A DNA stretch of 64,000 nt from Azonexus sp. (GCA_030696345.1 JAUYSK010000024.1:1-64000), one strand, 5' to 3'. Positions 14,006-22,785 are shown, numbered from the stretch's first letter. Numbers and translations: made by a program. Notes: generated from the letters alone by a model not told the origin.

Positions 14006-16179
14006 CCCGCCCCCTCAGGCGATGCTGGCCGCCACCGCTTCAATAAAAGCGAATTTGATACCACGGAAACCGAACTCAAGGCCATCGCCGCACCAGCCAC
14101 TACCGGGTTAAGCAAACCCAGGGCAGCAAGCGGGATTCCGATAACATTGTAAACGAATGCAAAGAAAAGATTTTGCCGGATCTTGCCCAGCGTAACCGCC
14201 GAAAGGTCGATGGCATCAGCCACGCCGAGCAGATCACTGCGAATCAGGGTCAGATCGGCCGCCTCGATCGCCACATCGGAGCCGGCTCCGATCGCGAAGC
14301 TGACATCCGCCGCAGCCAGCGCTGGAGCATCGTTGATGCCGTCGCCAACCATGGCCACGACACCGCCATCTGATTTCAATTCGGCGATGACAGCAGCCTT
14401 GTCGCCCGGCAGAATGCCGGCGCGGAATTCGGCAATACCAGCCTCTGCGGCGATCGCGGCCGCCGTGGCAGCGTTGTCACCGGTCAGCATGATCACCCGG
14501 ATACCGCGTTTTCGTAACAGTGATACAGCCGCCCGCGAAGTTGGTCGCAGCGCATCGGCAATCGCAATCAGGGCCAGCACCTGCCCGGCTTCGGCCAGAA
14601 CGACAACCGTCTTGCCGGCATCCTGCAACTCGCCTATGGCCGGATCAGCCGCCATGCCAAGCCATGCCGGTGAGCCGAGCTGCAACAGCCGGCCCTCGAC
14701 TTCCCCTTCTACGCCATGTCCCGGAATGGCTTTGAAATTCTGTGTTTTTTTACCGTCCACCGCAGCAGCCTCGAACACAATAGCCCGCGCCAGCGGATGC
14801 TCTGAATTCTGTTCAAGCTCCGCCGCGAGCCGCAAGGCCTCTTCACGGGAAGCGCCACGCGCCACGACATCGGTCACCTGCGGCTTGCCACAGGTCAGCG
14901 TGCCCGTCTTGTCGAGCGCCAATATGGTGATTCGTTCAGCCCGTTCCAGCGCCTCGGCGTTCCTGACCAGAATACCGGCGCGTGCGCCCTGCCCGGTGCC
15001 GACCATGATCGCCGTCGGCGTCGCCAGACCCAGCGCGCACGGGCAGGCGATGACCAGCACGGCGACGGCATTGACCAAGGCCTCGGCAAACATTCCTGAA
15101 TACCACCACCAGCCGGCAAAAGTCAGCAGCGCAATGACGCAGACCACCGGCACGAAGATTGAAGAAATCTTGTCGGCCAGCCGCTGCACCGGCGCCTTGG
15201 AACCCTGCGCTTCGCCAACCAGCCGGATAATGCCGGCCAGCAAGGTATGTTCGCCAACCCCGGTCGCCTTGCAACGCAGCGCCCCGTGCCCGTTGCTGGT
15301 CGCTGCAAATACCTGATCGCCGGCACGCTTGCTGACCGGCATGCTCTCACCGGTCAGCATCGCCTCATTGAGGCTGGAATCGCCATCGATGACTTCGCCA
15401 TCGACCGGCACGCTTTCACCCGGCCGGACCTGAAAGACATCACCGGGCATCAATGCCTCAACCGGCATTTCAATCCACTGGCCATCACGCTCGACCCGCG
15501 CCGTTTTTGGTTGCAGGCGGATCAGCGACTCGATCGCTTCCGAGGTGCGGGCCTTGGCCCGTGCTTCCAGTAATTTGCCGAGCAACACCAGCGTGATGAC
15601 CGCCGCCCCACCTTCGAAATAGACATATTGGTTCAGGTCGAACAGCGTCACTATGGTCGAAAACCCCCAGGCCATGCTGGTGCCGAGCGCGACCAGCACA
15701 TCCATATTGGCGCCGCCCCCCCGCAACGACTTGAAGGCGCCATCGTAAAAACGCCAACCGATCCAGAACTGCACCGGCGTTGCCAGCACCAATTGCAGCC
15801 AGCGCGGCAGTTCGTTGTGATGACCGTGCTCGCCAAACATGAAAAGCATCTGACCGACCAGCGGCAGCGTCAGGGCGACCGAAATCCAGAAACGCCGCAG
15901 TTCGCTGCGGTAGACCCGCAATTTTTCGGCTTTTTCACGTTCGCGGGTCTGGCTGTCCACCGGCTGGGCCGAGAACCCCGCCTTGGCAACGGCTGCGATA
16001 ACCGCTGTTTCGTCGGCTGCACCAATCAGTCGAATCCGCGCCCGCTCAGCCGCCAGATTGACATTGGCCTGCATCCCCGGTTGCCGATTGAGCACTTTCT
16101 CCAGCCGCGCCGAACAGGCGGCACAGGTCATGCCTCCAATGGCAAATTCGACAACCCGGCTGCTTTCCGATTCGGTCAC
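14002..16179 (-). CDS. copA: Copper-translocating P-type ATPase
   Basis: This 725-residue P1B-1 ATPase has one N-terminal HMA domain with GMTCAAC (C19, C22), the membrane CPC motif (C379-P380-C381), the phosphorylation site DKTGT with D423, the SEHPLARAI histidine-proline motif and GDGINDAPAL. It exports Cu(I) from the cytoplasm, or supplies copper to respiratory oxidases in the CcoI/FixI role. The neighbours copZ (chaperone) and a TauE/SafE-type membrane protein, together with nearby hemN and fnr, fit either reading. ATGA overlaps link it to both the upstream usp gene and the downstream GGDEF/EAL gene. Confidence 0.94.
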   Translation of the reverse strand: MTESESSRVVEFAIGGMTCAACSARLEKVLNRQPGMQANVNLAAERARIRLIGAADETAVIAAVAKAGFSAQPVDSQTREREKAEKLRVYRSELRRFWISVALTLPLVGQMLFMFGEHGHHNELPRWLQLVLATPVQFWIGWRFYDGAFKSLRGGGANMDVLVALGTSMAWGFSTIVTLFDLNQYVYFEGGAAVITLVLLGKLLEARAKARTSEAIESLIRLQPKTARVERDGQWIEMPVEALMPGDVFQVRPGESVPVDGEVIDGDSSLNEAMLTGESMPVSKRAGDQVFAATSNGHGALRCKATGVGEHTLLAGIIRLVGEAQGSKAPVQRLADKISSIFVPVVCVIALLTFAGWWWYSGMFAEALVNAVAVLVIACPCALGLATPTAIMVGTGQGARAGILVRNAEALERAERITILALDKTGTLTCGKPQVTDVVARGASREEALRLAAELEQNSEHPLARAIVFEAAAVDGKKTQNFKAIPGHGVEGEVEGRLLQLGSPAWLGMAADPAIGELQDAGKTVVVLAEAGQVLALIAIADALRPTSRAAVSLLRKRGIRVIMLTGDNAATAAAIAAEAGIAEFRAGILPGDKAAVIAELKSDGGVVAMVGDGINDAPALAAADVSFAIGAGSDVAIEAADLTLIRSDLLGVADAIDLSAVTLGKIRQNLFFAFVYNVIGIPLAALGLLNPVVAGAAMALSSVSVVSNSLLLKRWRPASPEGAG

Positions 16180-16604
16180 TTGACCAGCAATACCGGGCAG
16201 TTGGCGAGATGAAGCACGCGATTGGCGACCGAGCCCATGACCAGCCCCACCACGCCACTTCTCCCATGCGTTCCCATGATGATCAGGTCACAGCCAAGTT
16301 CGCCGGAAATTTTGGCGATGATCTCGGCCGGCAGGCCGACGTGAATATGCGTTGTGTGGAAACGCTCCGCCGCATCGAGCCTTTGCTGGGCTGCGACCAG
16401 CTGCGCCTGGCTTTCTTCAAGGTAATACGCATGCAGCGTTTCCTTGCCGACATGCGCCTGAACGCGACCGATGGGAATCGGTGCATGTACGTGCAACAGG
16501 TGAATTTCCGGCACTTCGCGGAACCATGCGCTATGGGCAATCAGGTGATCGACAGCACGAAGTGCGCAATCCGAACCATCCACCGGCAATAGAATCTTCA
16601 TCAT
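16176..16604 (-). CDS. Universal stress protein (UspA family)
   Basis: The 142-residue single-domain Usp opens with MMKILLPVDGSDCA and ends with the ATP-binding loop GTHGRSGVVGLVMGSVANRV, matching G-2x-G-9x-G-S/N. These are small cytoplasmic nucleotide-binding proteins linked to oxygen limitation and growth arrest. Its last codons overlap the copA start (ATGA at 16176-16179) and it begins 10 bases after the TauE/SafE-type gene, so it belongs to the copper/redox operon. Confidence 0.92.
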   Translation of the reverse strand: MMKILLPVDGSDCALRAVDHLIAHSAWFREVPEIHLLHVHAPIPIGRVQAHVGKETLHAYYLEESQAQLVAAQQRLDAAERFHTTHIHVGLPAEIIAKISGELGCDLIIMGTHGRSGVVGLVMGSVANRVLHLANCPVLLVK

Positions 16605-16614
16605 CGCTCCCGTC

Positions 16615-17286
16615 CTAAATCCAGCCCAGCAAGCGCATCAGTCCCAGCAAGCCATAAATGCCGAAACCAAGCACCAACAGACCGGAAAACATGCGCACCG
16701 CCGGGCGGCGCACAAACTCGTTGAGTCTTGCCAACAAGATGCCCGCCAGCAGAAGATTTGGCAAGGTACCCAAGCCAAAAGCCAGCATCATCAAGGCACC
16801 GTGCCCGGCCGAACCAGAACTCAGTGCACTTGCCAGCGCACTGTACACCAGCCCGCAGGGCAGCCAGCCCCACAGCACGCCCAGAGGAAAGGCCTGTCTC
16901 ATGGTTCGCGCCGGCAGAAAGCGCTTGGTAAGTGGCTGGAGAATGCGCCAGAGATGCTGCCCAGCCCTTTCGGTGAAGGCCAGTGCCCGCGTCACACCGA
17001 GCAGGTAGAGCCCAAGCGCAACCAGCATTAGATTGGCAAGAAAATAGAGAATCAACCGAACCGGCACTTGCCCCTCAAGCCCAAGGCTGGCAGCGCCCAA
17101 AGCACCGGCAATGCTGCCGGCGGCAGCATAGGAGAGAATGCGCCCACCGTTATAGGCGAGCAGCATGGACCAGCGCGCTGGTGCCCCCATCGACAAGGCA
17201 CCGACAATGCCGCCGCACATGCCGACGCAGTGCGTCCCGCCAAGCAGACCAACGAGAAACAGGGCAAGGTAAGCGGATTCAGGCAT
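16615..17286 (-). CDS. TauE/SafE (DsbD-like) membrane protein linked to copper/oxidase assembly
   Basis: The 223-residue protein has about six membrane helices. Cysteine-containing motifs GTHCVGMCGG in the first helix and GWLPCGLVY in the fourth are typical of the SafE/DsbD_2 branch found beside cbb3-oxidase and copper genes. Relatives are proposed to move metal or reducing equivalents across the inner membrane. Here it sits between hemN and usp-copA on the same strand. The substrate is unknown; the sulfite-exporter label is only a family name. Confidence 0.8.
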   Translation of the reverse strand: MPESAYLALFLVGLLGGTHCVGMCGGIVGALSMGAPARWSMLLAYNGGRILSYAAAGSIAGALGAASLGLEGQVPVRLILYFLANLMLVALGLYLLGVTRALAFTERAGQHLWRILQPLTKRFLPARTMRQAFPLGVLWGWLPCGLVYSALASALSSGSAGHGALMMLAFGLGTLPNLLLAGILLARLNEFVRRPAVRMFSGLLVLGFGIYGLLGLMRLLGWI

Positions 17287-17349
17287 CGTGCAACATCAGG
17301 CAAGGTGAAGCGTGGAGTTTAACCTGCACGCCCACCCCACGCACGACCG

Positions 17350-18753
17350 TCAGATCACCTTGGAATAGCGCGTCCGCTGGCGATCAGCCCGCAGGTAGCG
17401 GTCGAACACCATGGAAATGATACGGACCAGCATGCGTCCGGGCGGCAATACGGTAATCCATTCGCGTTCGACCTTGAGCAGGCCGGCACGCTCCATTTCC
17501 TTCATCTCTTCGAGTTCATCCGCGAAGTATTGATGGAAATCGATCAGATGCGAACTTTCGATGCTTTCGATGGATAGCTCGAAATGGCACATCAGCGCCT
17601 GAATGATGGAACGGCGCAGAACATCGTCGGCTGTCAGTTCGATACCGCGGAAGACCGGAAGCAGACTTGCATCGAGCCGGTCGTAATACTCGTCCGCCGT
17701 CTTGACGTTCTGGCTGTAGGTCGGTCCAACCTTGCTGATCGACGAAATACCGAACGACAGCATGTCGCAATCGGCATAGGTCGAATAGCCCTGGAAATTC
17801 CGATGCAAGCGGCCCTGACGCTGGGCGACTGCCAGTTCGTCATCCGGCTTGGCGAAATGGTCCATGCCAATGAAGACATAACCGGCTTCGGTCAGTTTCT
17901 TGATCGCCAGCGCCAGAATCTGCAATTTGGTATCGGCTGAAGGCAAATCAGCATCGGCAATCCGGCGCTGCGGCTTGAACAGGCTGGGCATGTGCGCATA
18001 GTTGTAGATCGACAGGCGATCCGGGTCCATGGCCAGAACACGTTCCAGCGTCCGGTTGAAACCCATCACCGTCTGTAGCGGCAAGCCGTAGATCAGATCG
18101 ACTGAAACCGACTTGAAACCGTTGGCCCGCGCATCGCGGATGACACTGTAGGTTTCTTCTTCGCTCTGCACGCGATTGACAGCGACTTGCACCTTTTCGT
18201 CGAAATCCTGGACACCGACACTCATCCGGTTAAAGCCAAGTTCGCCAAGCAGCGCGACCGTCGCGGTATCGACCTTGCGCGGATCGACTTCGATCGAATA
18301 CTCGCCACCCTCAAGCAACTTGAAATGCTTGCGTGTCTCGCCCATCAACTGACGCATTTCGGCATGCGACAGGAAGGTTGGCGTACCACCACCCCAATGC
18401 AGCTGAATGACCTCGTGCTCGCCATCCCGGCCTTCCAGGCTGGCGCTCTGCAAGTCCAGCTCCTTGGCCAGATACTTCAGATACTTGCCACTGCGCCCAT
18501 GATCCTTGGTGATGATCTTGTTACACGCACAGTAATAGCAGATGGTGTTACAGAACGGGATGTGGAAGTATAATGAGAGAGGACGGCTGATTCCGCCGAT
18601 GTTGCGTTTGCTGAGCCAAAGCTTGGCAGCGTCCGAGTCGAAAGCCTCGACGAATCTGTCCGCCGTCGGATAAGACGTATATCGGGGGCCGTTGACATCG
18701 AAACGGCGAATGATCTGAGGATCGAAGACGAGGTTTTCAGTTGCGAAATTCAT
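17350..18753 (-). CDS. hemN: Oxygen-independent coproporphyrinogen III oxidase
   Basis: This radical-SAM enzyme (467 residues from the ATG at 18753) converts coproporphyrinogen III to protoporphyrinogen IX without oxygen. The [4Fe-4S] cluster motif is C68, C72, C75 with the extra C77 typical of true HemN (CNTICYYCAC). The GGGTP SAM-binding motif (WGGGTPTFLS) follows. The MNFATEN start is preferred over an upstream TTG at 18768 because ATG is usual and the N terminus then matches the family. An FNR box in the shared upstream region with fnr predicts anaerobic control. Confidence 0.95.
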   Translation of the reverse strand: MNFATENLVFDPQIIRRFDVNGPRYTSYPTADRFVEAFDSDAAKLWLSKRNIGGISRPLSLYFHIPFCNTICYYCACNKIITKDHGRSGKYLKYLAKELDLQSASLEGRDGEHEVIQLHWGGGTPTFLSHAEMRQLMGETRKHFKLLEGGEYSIEVDPRKVDTATVALLGELGFNRMSVGVQDFDEKVQVAVNRVQSEEETYSVIRDARANGFKSVSVDLIYGLPLQTVMGFNRTLERVLAMDPDRLSIYNYAHMPSLFKPQRRIADADLPSADTKLQILALAIKKLTEAGYVFIGMDHFAKPDDELAVAQRQGRLHRNFQGYSTYADCDMLSFGISSISKVGPTYSQNVKTADEYYDRLDASLLPVFRGIELTADDVLRRSIIQALMCHFELSIESIESSHLIDFHQYFADELEEMKEMERAGLLKVEREWITVLPPGRMLVRIISMVFDRYLRADRQRTRYSKVI

Positions 18754-18807
18754 TGGACACGCTACCAAGAGATGGTCAGATTATGTTCGGATGGCGCATT
18801 TTAGCGG

Positions 18808-18821
18808 TTGACATGGATCAA
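18808..18821. promoter_or_regulatory. FNR box between hemN and fnr
   Basis: TTGAC-ATGG-ATCAA matches the FNR consensus TTGAT-N4-ATCAA at 9 of 10 positions. It lies 55-68 bp upstream of the hemN start and 18 bp upstream of the fnr start, fitting activation of hemN and autorepression of fnr. Confidence 0.85.
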
Positions 18822-18838
18822 GCGAACTCAGGTTGCCA

Positions 18839-19585
18839 ATGCCCCCAACAAACCCGCTGAATCAGGATATCTCGCTGTCGGTTATCAAGACGGCATGCTC
18901 GAACTGCAACCTGCGCGAACTCTGCCTGCCCTACGGCCTCAATCTCGAAGAGCTTGAGCGTCTTGATGACCTCGTCTCCACCCGCCGTCGCGTCAAGCGC
19001 GGTGATCACCTCTACCGCGCAGGCGAGGCCTTCGACGCGATTTACGCCATTCGCAGCGGTTTCTTCAAGACCGACGTGTTGCTGGAAGACGGCCGCGACC
19101 AGGTCACCGGTTTCCAGATGGCCGGCGAATTGCTCGGCCTCGATGGCATCAGTACCGAGCACCACACTTGCAATGCCATCGCGCTTGAAGACAGCGAAAT
19201 CTGCGCCATCCCTTTCTCTCGCCTGGAAAGTCTGTCGCGTGAAATCCATACCTTGCAGCACCACTTTCACAAGGTGATGAGCCGCGAGATCGTCCGCGAC
19301 CATGGGGTCATGATGCTGCTTGGCACCATGCGCGCTGAGGAACGCCTGGCCGCTTTCCTGCTCAACCTGTCGCAGCGCTTTACGGCGCGCGGTTTCTCGC
19401 ATGCCGAGTTCTACCTGCGCATGACACGCGAGGAAATCGGCAGCTATCTGGGCCTCAAGCTGGAAACCGTCTCCCGCGCTTTCTCCCGCTTTCAGGAAGA
19501 AGGCCATATCGCTGTCCAGCAAAAACACATCCGGATTCTTAACGTCAGCGGCCTGAAGGCTCTGATGAACCATCGCGCCACCTGA
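18839..19585 (+). CDS. fnr: Fnr-type oxygen-sensing transcription regulator
   Basis: The 248-residue Crp/Fnr-family regulator has the four cluster-ligating cysteines C20, C23, C29 and C111 for an oxygen-labile [4Fe-4S] centre. A cyclic-nucleotide-binding-like beta roll follows, then a C-terminal HTH with EEIGSYLGLKLETVSRAFSR, whose E..SR recognition residues read TTGAT half sites. It should activate anaerobic genes. The start is set at the ATG at 18839, with CAGG six bases before it; a TTG two codons earlier is less likely. An FNR box lies in its own promoter. Confidence 0.95.
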   Translation: MPPTNPLNQDISLSVIKTACSNCNLRELCLPYGLNLEELERLDDLVSTRRRVKRGDHLYRAGEAFDAIYAIRSGFFKTDVLLEDGRDQVTGFQMAGELLGLDGISTEHHTCNAIALEDSEICAIPFSRLESLSREIHTLQHHFHKVMSREIVRDHGVMMLLGTMRAEERLAAFLLNLSQRFTARGFSHAEFYLRMTREEIGSYLGLKLETVSRAFSRFQEEGHIAVQQKHIRILNVSGLKALMNHRAT

Positions 19586-19966
19586 TCAAAACCACGGCAA
19601 CGGGTTCCGCGTCAGCGCTACGCTGACGATATAGGCGTAGGACAGCAGGGCCATGCCGAAGAAAATGGCCCGCATTCCCTTGGTTTTCCCGCGTTTTAGA
19701 GCAAAATTCCCGAGCAATATATAGGCGAGTAGCCCGAAAAACTTGGCCGTCAGCCAGCCTTGCGCAAAGGGATACTGGCTGCTGAGCCAGGCCATCGTCA
19801 ACGCGCTACCGAGCAGCAAGGTATCGACCAGATGCGGCAAGATCTTCACCAGCCGATGCCGGAGCATCGGCGACTCGCTCAGCATCCACCAGCCACGCAA
19901 GCAGAAACCCAGACCACTCAAGGCAACGCAGGTCAGGTGCAGATATTTCAGGGCGAGAAAGCTCAT
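19586..19966 (-). CDS. SirB2-family membrane protein
   Basis: This 126-residue inner-membrane protein has four helices and matches the SirB2/invasion-gene-expression up-regulator family pattern (KYLHLTCVALSGLGFCLRG at the start, KTKGMRAIFFGMALLSYAYI near the end). The biochemical function of the family is unknown. The ATG at 19966 overlaps the stop codon of the preceding membrane protein gene (ATGA), making it the last gene of the hemerythrin operon. It converges on fnr with no space between stop codons. Confidence 0.8.
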   Translation of the reverse strand: MSFLALKYLHLTCVALSGLGFCLRGWWMLSESPMLRHRLVKILPHLVDTLLLGSALTMAWLSSQYPFAQGWLTAKFFGLLAYILLGNFALKRGKTKGMRAIFFGMALLSYAYIVSVALTRNPLPWF

Positions 19967-21261
19967 CCGACTGCCAGCTTCACCTCGATTTCGGCCCGGT
20001 GATGGCGGAAGCGCCGAATGGCACTGAACAGATTCCACCATAACCAGCCGCCGGCCAGCGCAAAGGCCAACCCGGCCAACCGCGCCATCCAGTCTGGCAA
20101 CCACACCGCTGAAACCAGCAGCAGGACAGCAACACCGTAAGCCTTCATCTGCCGCTGCATATCGATATCAGGCAGGATTCTGTTCATGTTCGGCGCAGGG
20201 ATTTTGGCTTGTCCGCAATTCTGCAAGTGCAGCCAAGCCAGAAAAGGCACGATTTTGTACAGCATGCCGATGATGAACGACACGAAACCGCCGGCAATGA
20301 GAAGAATCCCGAAACTCAGCGTCCAACCGTCCCATTCGGCGACGGCAGGCTGGATTGCTGCGGTCAACAGCATAAAAAGAGCAAAAATGATTGCCAGCAA
20401 GCCGAGCAGCCAATAGCGATAAGTTGCGTCGGAACGGGCTCGCCGCCGCTGTTTCTGGAGGCGCAGAGTGAGCCCGGCAAAGGCAATGCCGGCGAGCGCT
20501 ACCAGCCCTTGTGCCAAGCGCCCAAGCCCGGGCAGGTCAGCCAGCGCCGCTACGCTCCACAACAGCAATAGCAGCAGCATGATGACTGGAAACCACCAAC
20601 TCGGGCGCGCCGGGTAACCCGGCGTCAGCTGAAACATCGGCACTACGACATAAGCCATGGCAGCCAACAGAACGCCAGCCCAGGCGCCCAGCCCCCAGCC
20701 CGCATGCAAGTCAGTCAACGCCAGTATCGGCACTGCCCAGCCATAGGCCCTCGCCAGGGCAAGCAGAATGCCGAGCCCGATAGTACCGGCCAGACCGAAG
20801 AGAGCCAGCTTGAGCCCACGAATGGTCGGACTGGTCGAGGGAACGCCGATCAATACACGGCCTGTCGCCACCAGAAAGAAGACAACTGCCAGACCAAGCA
20901 GCAGCGCCGACGCGCTCAATAGCATCGGTTGCGCGAAGTAGAAACCGGCCGCCAGGCCGAGCGCACCAATACTTAGCCCCGGCTGGATTATGGTGGCCAG
21001 GGCCAGCGGTCGCGCCAGATTGGCCCCGGCTACCACCGGCAGAATCTGGATCAGCGCACCGAGCATGATTTGCAGCATGAACCCGATGGTAAGCAGATGA
21101 GTTACGGCCAGCGTGGCAGGAAGCCAGCGTGAGGAAAATGCCGAACCACCATCAACCGCGATCAACAGTCCTGCAAGCACGAGGAACAGCGGCGCAGCCA
21201 GGAAAAAGCGCAATGGCGCCGAAAATGGTGGTGCATTTTCAAAAGACAGCAGCGCTTGCAT
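19963..21261 (-). CDS. Polytopic membrane protein resembling NnrS / haem-copper oxidase subunit I
   Basis: The 432-residue protein has about 12 membrane helices. Conserved-looking histidines lie in helices: THLLTIGFMLQIMLGAL, DLHAGWGLGAW and YKIVPFLAWLHLQ. This pattern recalls NnrS and the haem-copper oxidase superfamily, in which helix histidines bind haem. I cannot confirm metal binding. It is the third gene of an operon with hemerythrin and DUF2249 genes, which are repeatedly found with NO and anaerobic-respiration functions, so a role in NO or oxygen handling is the best inference. Confidence 0.6.
   Translation of the reverse strand: MQALLSFENAPPFSAPLRFFLAAPLFLVLAGLLIAVDGGSAFSSRWLPATLAVTHLLTIGFMLQIMLGALIQILPVVAGANLARPLALATIIQPGLSIGALGLAAGFYFAQPMLLSASALLLGLAVVFFLVATGRVLIGVPSTSPTIRGLKLALFGLAGTIGLGILLALARAYGWAVPILALTDLHAGWGLGAWAGVLLAAMAYVVVPMFQLTPGYPARPSWWFPVIMLLLLLLWSVAALADLPGLGRLAQGLVALAGIAFAGLTLRLQKQRRRARSDATYRYWLLGLLAIIFALFMLLTAAIQPAVAEWDGWTLSFGILLIAGGFVSFIIGMLYKIVPFLAWLHLQNCGQAKIPAPNMNRILPDIDMQRQMKAYGVAVLLLVSAVWLPDWMARLAGLAFALAGGWLWWNLFSAIRRFRHHRAEIEVKLAVG
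20356..20368 (+). repeat. 13-base word TGCTGCGGTCAAC, copy inside the NnrS-like gene
   Basis: On the coding (minus) strand it encodes LTAA in a membrane helix (MLLTAAIQ). Confidence 0.85.
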
Positions 21262-21273
21262 CGACGAGGGAAA

Positions 21274-21501
21274 TCAGCGCGAAATCAGGATCTCGAACGT
21301 ACCATCGGCGAGCAGTTCGGTTTCGTAAGCATGACCATTCTGCCGAAGTACCTTGTACAGAGGGTGCGGCTCGCGGAACAGGAGCAGGAGCATCTTTTCT
21401 CCTTCCTGCAGCGTATCGAGCATTTCCATCGTCTTGACGAAGGGGTCGGGCGGTTCCATGTAGCGGGCATCGACGACGTGGGGAGTTTTGGCGTGGGTCA
21501 T
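21274..21501 (-). CDS. DUF2249 domain protein
   Basis: This 75-residue protein has the DUF2249 layout, a small SirA/TusA-like fold: VVDARYMEPPDPFVKTMEML at the start, a central LLLFREPHPLYKVL with the conserved His-Pro, and a closing ADGTFEILISR strand. The family has no proven biochemical role but accompanies hemerythrins and nitrite/NO genes. The ATG at 21501 overlaps the hemerythrin stop codon (ATGA). Confidence 0.88.
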   Translation of the reverse strand: MTHAKTPHVVDARYMEPPDPFVKTMEMLDTLQEGEKMLLLLFREPHPLYKVLRQNGHAYETELLADGTFEILISR

Positions 21502-21944
21502 GCTTCCGGGAGCTCAAGTTCTAGATGGGCAAGGATCTGCGGTAGTTCGTCCACCAGATGCTGGTCGCACATGGGGTAGAGGATGTTCTCTTCTTTCATG
21601 TTGTGTTGCTGCATCATGATCAGCAAGGTGTCGGCCTGCCCGAGATAATCGTCAGTATTTCCCGTTTTCAGGGCGTCGACCGCATCATCAAGCAGGGAAC
21701 GCATCTGGACATGCTCCAGACGCATCACTTGTGTTGGCCCCATGCTTATGCCGGTCTTTGCCTCGAAAGTCGGGAAAAGCGTCTTTTCCTCACAATCGAA
21801 ATGCGCCAGCATGGCCCCCCGAAAATGTCCGAAGGCGGCCCTGGCGGCATCAAGATTATTTTTGGCAATGGCTTGCTCGGCCTTGGCAAACAGGTCGTCG
21901 CAATGACGGTGATTGTCGGTCATAAAACTGCGGATACTGGTCAT
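21498..21944 (-). CDS. Hemerythrin domain protein
   Basis: The 148-residue four-helix protein carries the non-haem diiron pattern: H12 in DNHRHCD, a histidine and acidic pair in AHFDCEEKTLFP, RLEHVQMRS, and QQHNMKEENILYPMCD. Bacterial hemerythrins bind oxygen or NO reversibly and act in sensing, storage or iron-centre repair. It is the first gene of the operon that continues through DUF2249 and the NnrS-like and SirB2 genes. A TTGAC-N4-GTCAA site lies 58-71 bp upstream. Confidence 0.9.
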   Translation of the reverse strand: MTSIRSFMTDNHRHCDDLFAKAEQAIAKNNLDAARAAFGHFRGAMLAHFDCEEKTLFPTFEAKTGISMGPTQVMRLEHVQMRSLLDDAVDALKTGNTDDYLGQADTLLIMMQQHNMKEENILYPMCDQHLVDELPQILAHLELELPEA

Positions 21945-22001
21945 GGCTCACTCGGTGCGGTTGGTGAGCCACATTCTCGGGGTATCCCGCCAAGCTTCAC
22001 C

Positions 22002-22015
22002 TTGACCGCCGTCAA
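22002..22015. promoter_or_regulatory. FNR/Dnr-like box upstream of the hemerythrin operon
   Basis: TTGAC-CGCC-GTCAA is a perfect inverted repeat of the Crp/Fnr-family type, closer to the NO-responsive DNR/NNR style than to canonical FNR. It lies 58-71 bp upstream of the hemerythrin start codon. Confidence 0.6.
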
Positions 22016-22026
22016 ATCCCGAAAAA

Positions 22027-22767
22027 TCAGGCGCTGACGATACCGACCTGCAGTTGGTCAAACCAGTTGATGAAACGCTCGACATCGGCGCCGCGATAAA
22101 TCGCACCATGTTGAGGACAAAGCATATCGATGTCCATTTGCCCTACTCGTTCGCACCAGCGGCGCTTGGCTTCGTTGGAACCCATCCAGCGCTTGTGGAA
22201 GCCTTCGGCATGACGAATGTGGGCGTCAAAATCCTCGACGAACAGGCCGTCCATGCTCGCCGGCAGCAAAGCCGCACCGACATCGCCGGAAAAAAGGATC
22301 TTGGCAACCTTGTCGTAGAGATGGAAATTGCCCGAGGAATGAAGGTAATGAGCCGGGATGGCTTTCAACATCAGGCCTTCGAGCGAAATATCCAGACCTT
22401 CATCAGGAATGGGAATGAAGGTCTCGGCGGTGCCACCAAAATGCGGGATGAACGTCACCCACAAATTACTGATATAGCAACGCATCCCGGGATTGAATTC
22501 CAGCCACAACGCCAGCGAAGAGCAAATATCGGGGTCCTGATGCGAAGCAAAGACGCCAGTCAGCGCCGAAGGGTCGAACTCGGCCGAAAGTGCCGAAAAA
22601 ACCGCCGGAAAAATTTCGACTCCCCCCGGATCGAGCACCAACCCCTTGCCACCGTGGGTCACCAGATACTCATTGGTATCGATGATGAAGTTCGGCTTCT
22701 GCGGGTCGCGCACAATCGCCACCCATTTGTGATTGCCATCCTGAAAGATTGTCTTTGTTGTCTTCAC
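22027..22767 (-). CDS. ODP-type diiron metallo-beta-lactamase-fold protein (flavodiiron-like, no flavodoxin domain)
   Basis: The 246-residue protein has the flavodiiron/ODP branch of the metallo-beta-lactamase fold. Likely metal ligands are H76, D78 and D80 (HQDPD, with Asp where flavodiiron proteins usually have Glu), H143 in YLHSSGNFH, D162 in SGDVG and H220 in PQHG. It lacks the FMN domain, so it cannot be a standard NO/O2 reductase by itself. Related ODP proteins act as oxygen or iron sensors for chemotaxis in Treponema. The start is a GTG at 22767 preceded by GAGAGGGAA. The next gene upstream encodes a soluble chemoreceptor-like protein, which supports a sensory role. Confidence 0.75.
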   Translation of the reverse strand: MKTTKTIFQDGNHKWVAIVRDPQKPNFIIDTNEYLVTHGGKGLVLDPGGVEIFPAVFSALSAEFDPSALTGVFASHQDPDICSSLALWLEFNPGMRCYISNLWVTFIPHFGGTAETFIPIPDEGLDISLEGLMLKAIPAHYLHSSGNFHLYDKVAKILFSGDVGAALLPASMDGLFVEDFDAHIRHAEGFHKRWMGSNEAKRRWCERVGQMDIDMLCPQHGAIYRGADVERFINWFDQLQVGIVSA

Positions 22768-22785
22768 TGATTCCCTCTCGTAATC

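Noticed and set aside
14183..15316. Plus-strand open frame (377 codons) opposite copA
   Set aside because: Ser/Ala/Pro-rich antisense translation without domains; copA is certain.
16615..17286. Naming the TauE/SafE protein as a specific cbb3-oxidase assembly factor (ccoS/ccoH)
   Set aside because: No ccoNOQP genes are in the window and the family name does not fix the function.
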